From: Pseudomonadota bacterium
GTDB taxonomy: Bacteria; Pseudomonadota; Gammaproteobacteria; Steroidobacterales; Steroidobacteraceae
NCBI GenBank assembly: GCA_021781775.1
Contig: JAJXWE010000100.1
Span: forward strand, 1 to 6,530
Length of the DNA: 6,530 bases
Direction of reading: 5' to 3'
Each line of letters begins with the position of its first letter. The first letter of the stretch is position 1. Below the pieces are notes generated by a model. The model ran no database searches and had not been told where the DNA came from. It saw only the letters and a program-made list of their open reading frames with translations. The position numbers were made by a program, and so were the translations under genes. Positions 5,816 through 6,530 of this stretch are shown piece by piece.

Positions 5816-6530
5816 CTAACCGTGTGAGATTCCAGCCGCATCGCGCCGCGCGCCGTCAATCAGATCTTCAAGCCCAAGCGCCCGTCGCTGGCGGGCATGC
5901 TCCTCGGCCACATACTCGCGCAGCGCCGCTCGCGAGCGTCCCCAGCCGCGCGTACGCGGTGCCCGCAGACTTGCCAGGCCCAGCCGCATCAGCAGCCCGA
6001 TCGGCAGATGTCGCACCAGCCGCCGCCCCATCTCGACCAGCCAGTCCTGCGCCAGAGCCTGGCCGGTGCGGCGGAAGAATCGCTGAATGATCCGGCCCTC
6101 CTCGATACGGCCGCGCTCGATGACCTGTTCGGTGAACTCCTCGTCGAAGATCATAGAGGGGGACTTGCGGGTATGGCCCTTGAGTTCGAGCCAGTGGCTG
6201 AGCGCCTTCATGACACCTTCGGGGGCGACGTCCCGAGGACAGGCGTAGGTGCATTTGTTGCACGAGACGCACTGCCAGATGATTTCCTTGTCGCGCAGCA
6301 ACTCCGACTCCATCCCCATGCGCACCAGGTAGATCCAGTAGCGGGGGTTGAAGTCGGGATTGACCGCATTCACCGTGCATGCGTTGGTGCATGAGCCGCA
6401 TTGCCAGCATCGATGGACGTGCTCTCCGCCGGGCAGCGCGGCGATCTCTTCCTGGAGCGCCTCGTTGTAGTCGGTCACCACCCGCGACTGGATGAACGTG
6501 CTCCAGTGCCCGGATACATCGACGCCATCG
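5816..6530 (-). CDS. shdrC2: HdrC-like iron-sulfur subunit of the sHdr complex, 5' end beyond the window
   Basis: The product contains two ferredoxin-like motifs. Numbered from a GTG at 6481, the first is CWQCGSCTNAC (C25, C28, C31, C35) and the second is CVSCNKCTYACP (C71, C74, C77, C81). Each binds a cubane [4Fe-4S] cluster, passing electrons between the HdrB-type site and HdrA. An extended, basic, helical C-terminal tail follows (about 100-221). The frame stays open to the window edge and codes for plausible protein (WSTFIQSRVV just before the GTG pair). No ribosome-binding sequence precedes the GTGs at 6481 and 6478, so I take the gene as partial with its start off the window. It precedes hdrB by 11 bp, which suggests a C2-B2 pair. 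A different HdrC or GlpC-like iron-sulfur protein cannot be ruled out by motifs alone. Confidence 0.83.
   Translation of the reverse strand, partial: DGVDVSGHWSTFIQSRVVTDYNEALQEEIAALPGGEHVHRCWQCGSCTNACTVNAVNPDFNPRYWIYLVRMGMESELLRDKEIIWQCVSCNKCTYACPRDVAPEGVMKALSHWLELKGHTRKSPSMIFDEEFTEQVIERGRIEEGRIIQRFFRRTGQALAQDWLVEMGRRLVRHLPIGLLMRLGLASLRAPRTRGWGRSRAALREYVAEEHARQRRALGLEDLIDGARRDAAGISHG

Overview
This is a GC-rich, tightly packed stretch that reads like a proteobacterial chromosome. The strongest clue is the right-hand two thirds (about 2486-6530). It is a minus-strand gene run matching the distal end of a sulfur-oxidising heterodisulfide-reductase-like (sHdr) locus together with its lipoate-binding protein. 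This points to a chemolithotrophic or organosulfur-using sulfur oxidiser. The genus cannot be resolved from the sequence alone.

Right part, read in the direction of transcription (right to left): an HdrC-like double [4Fe-4S] protein whose N-terminus lies off the window (5816-6530); an HdrB-like protein with two complete CCG motifs (4866-5804); an unrecognised 138-residue protein joined to hdrB by an ATGA overlap (4453-4869); a GcvH-like lipoyl carrier of the LbpA type (3967-4410); a BigR/SqrR/SoxR-type ArsR regulator joined to it by a GTGA overlap, with two cysteines placed as in persulfide sensors (3599-3970); and a geranylgeranyl-reductase-like flavoprotein resembling LipT of lipoate assembly (2486-3580). 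The spacing suggests one operon: an electron-transferring sulfur-oxidation complex, its lipoylated carrier, its sulfur-responsive repressor and a carrier-maturation enzyme.

Left part: a luciferase-like flavin monooxygenase on the plus strand (1422-2480) converges on the operon with a 5-bp gap. Head to head with it, with only 26 bp between start codons, is an AurF-like diiron oxygenase on the minus strand (535-1395). Downstream of that, in the same direction, is the N-terminal part of a fructosamine-kinase-family protein cut by the left edge (1-441). The oxygenase pair is not a standard sHdr neighbour known to me and is the least explained part of the window.

No RNA genes, insertion sequences, CRISPR arrays or long repeats were seen. 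No gene-free stretch exceeds 93 bp, so promoters and terminators have little room and none is called with confidence.
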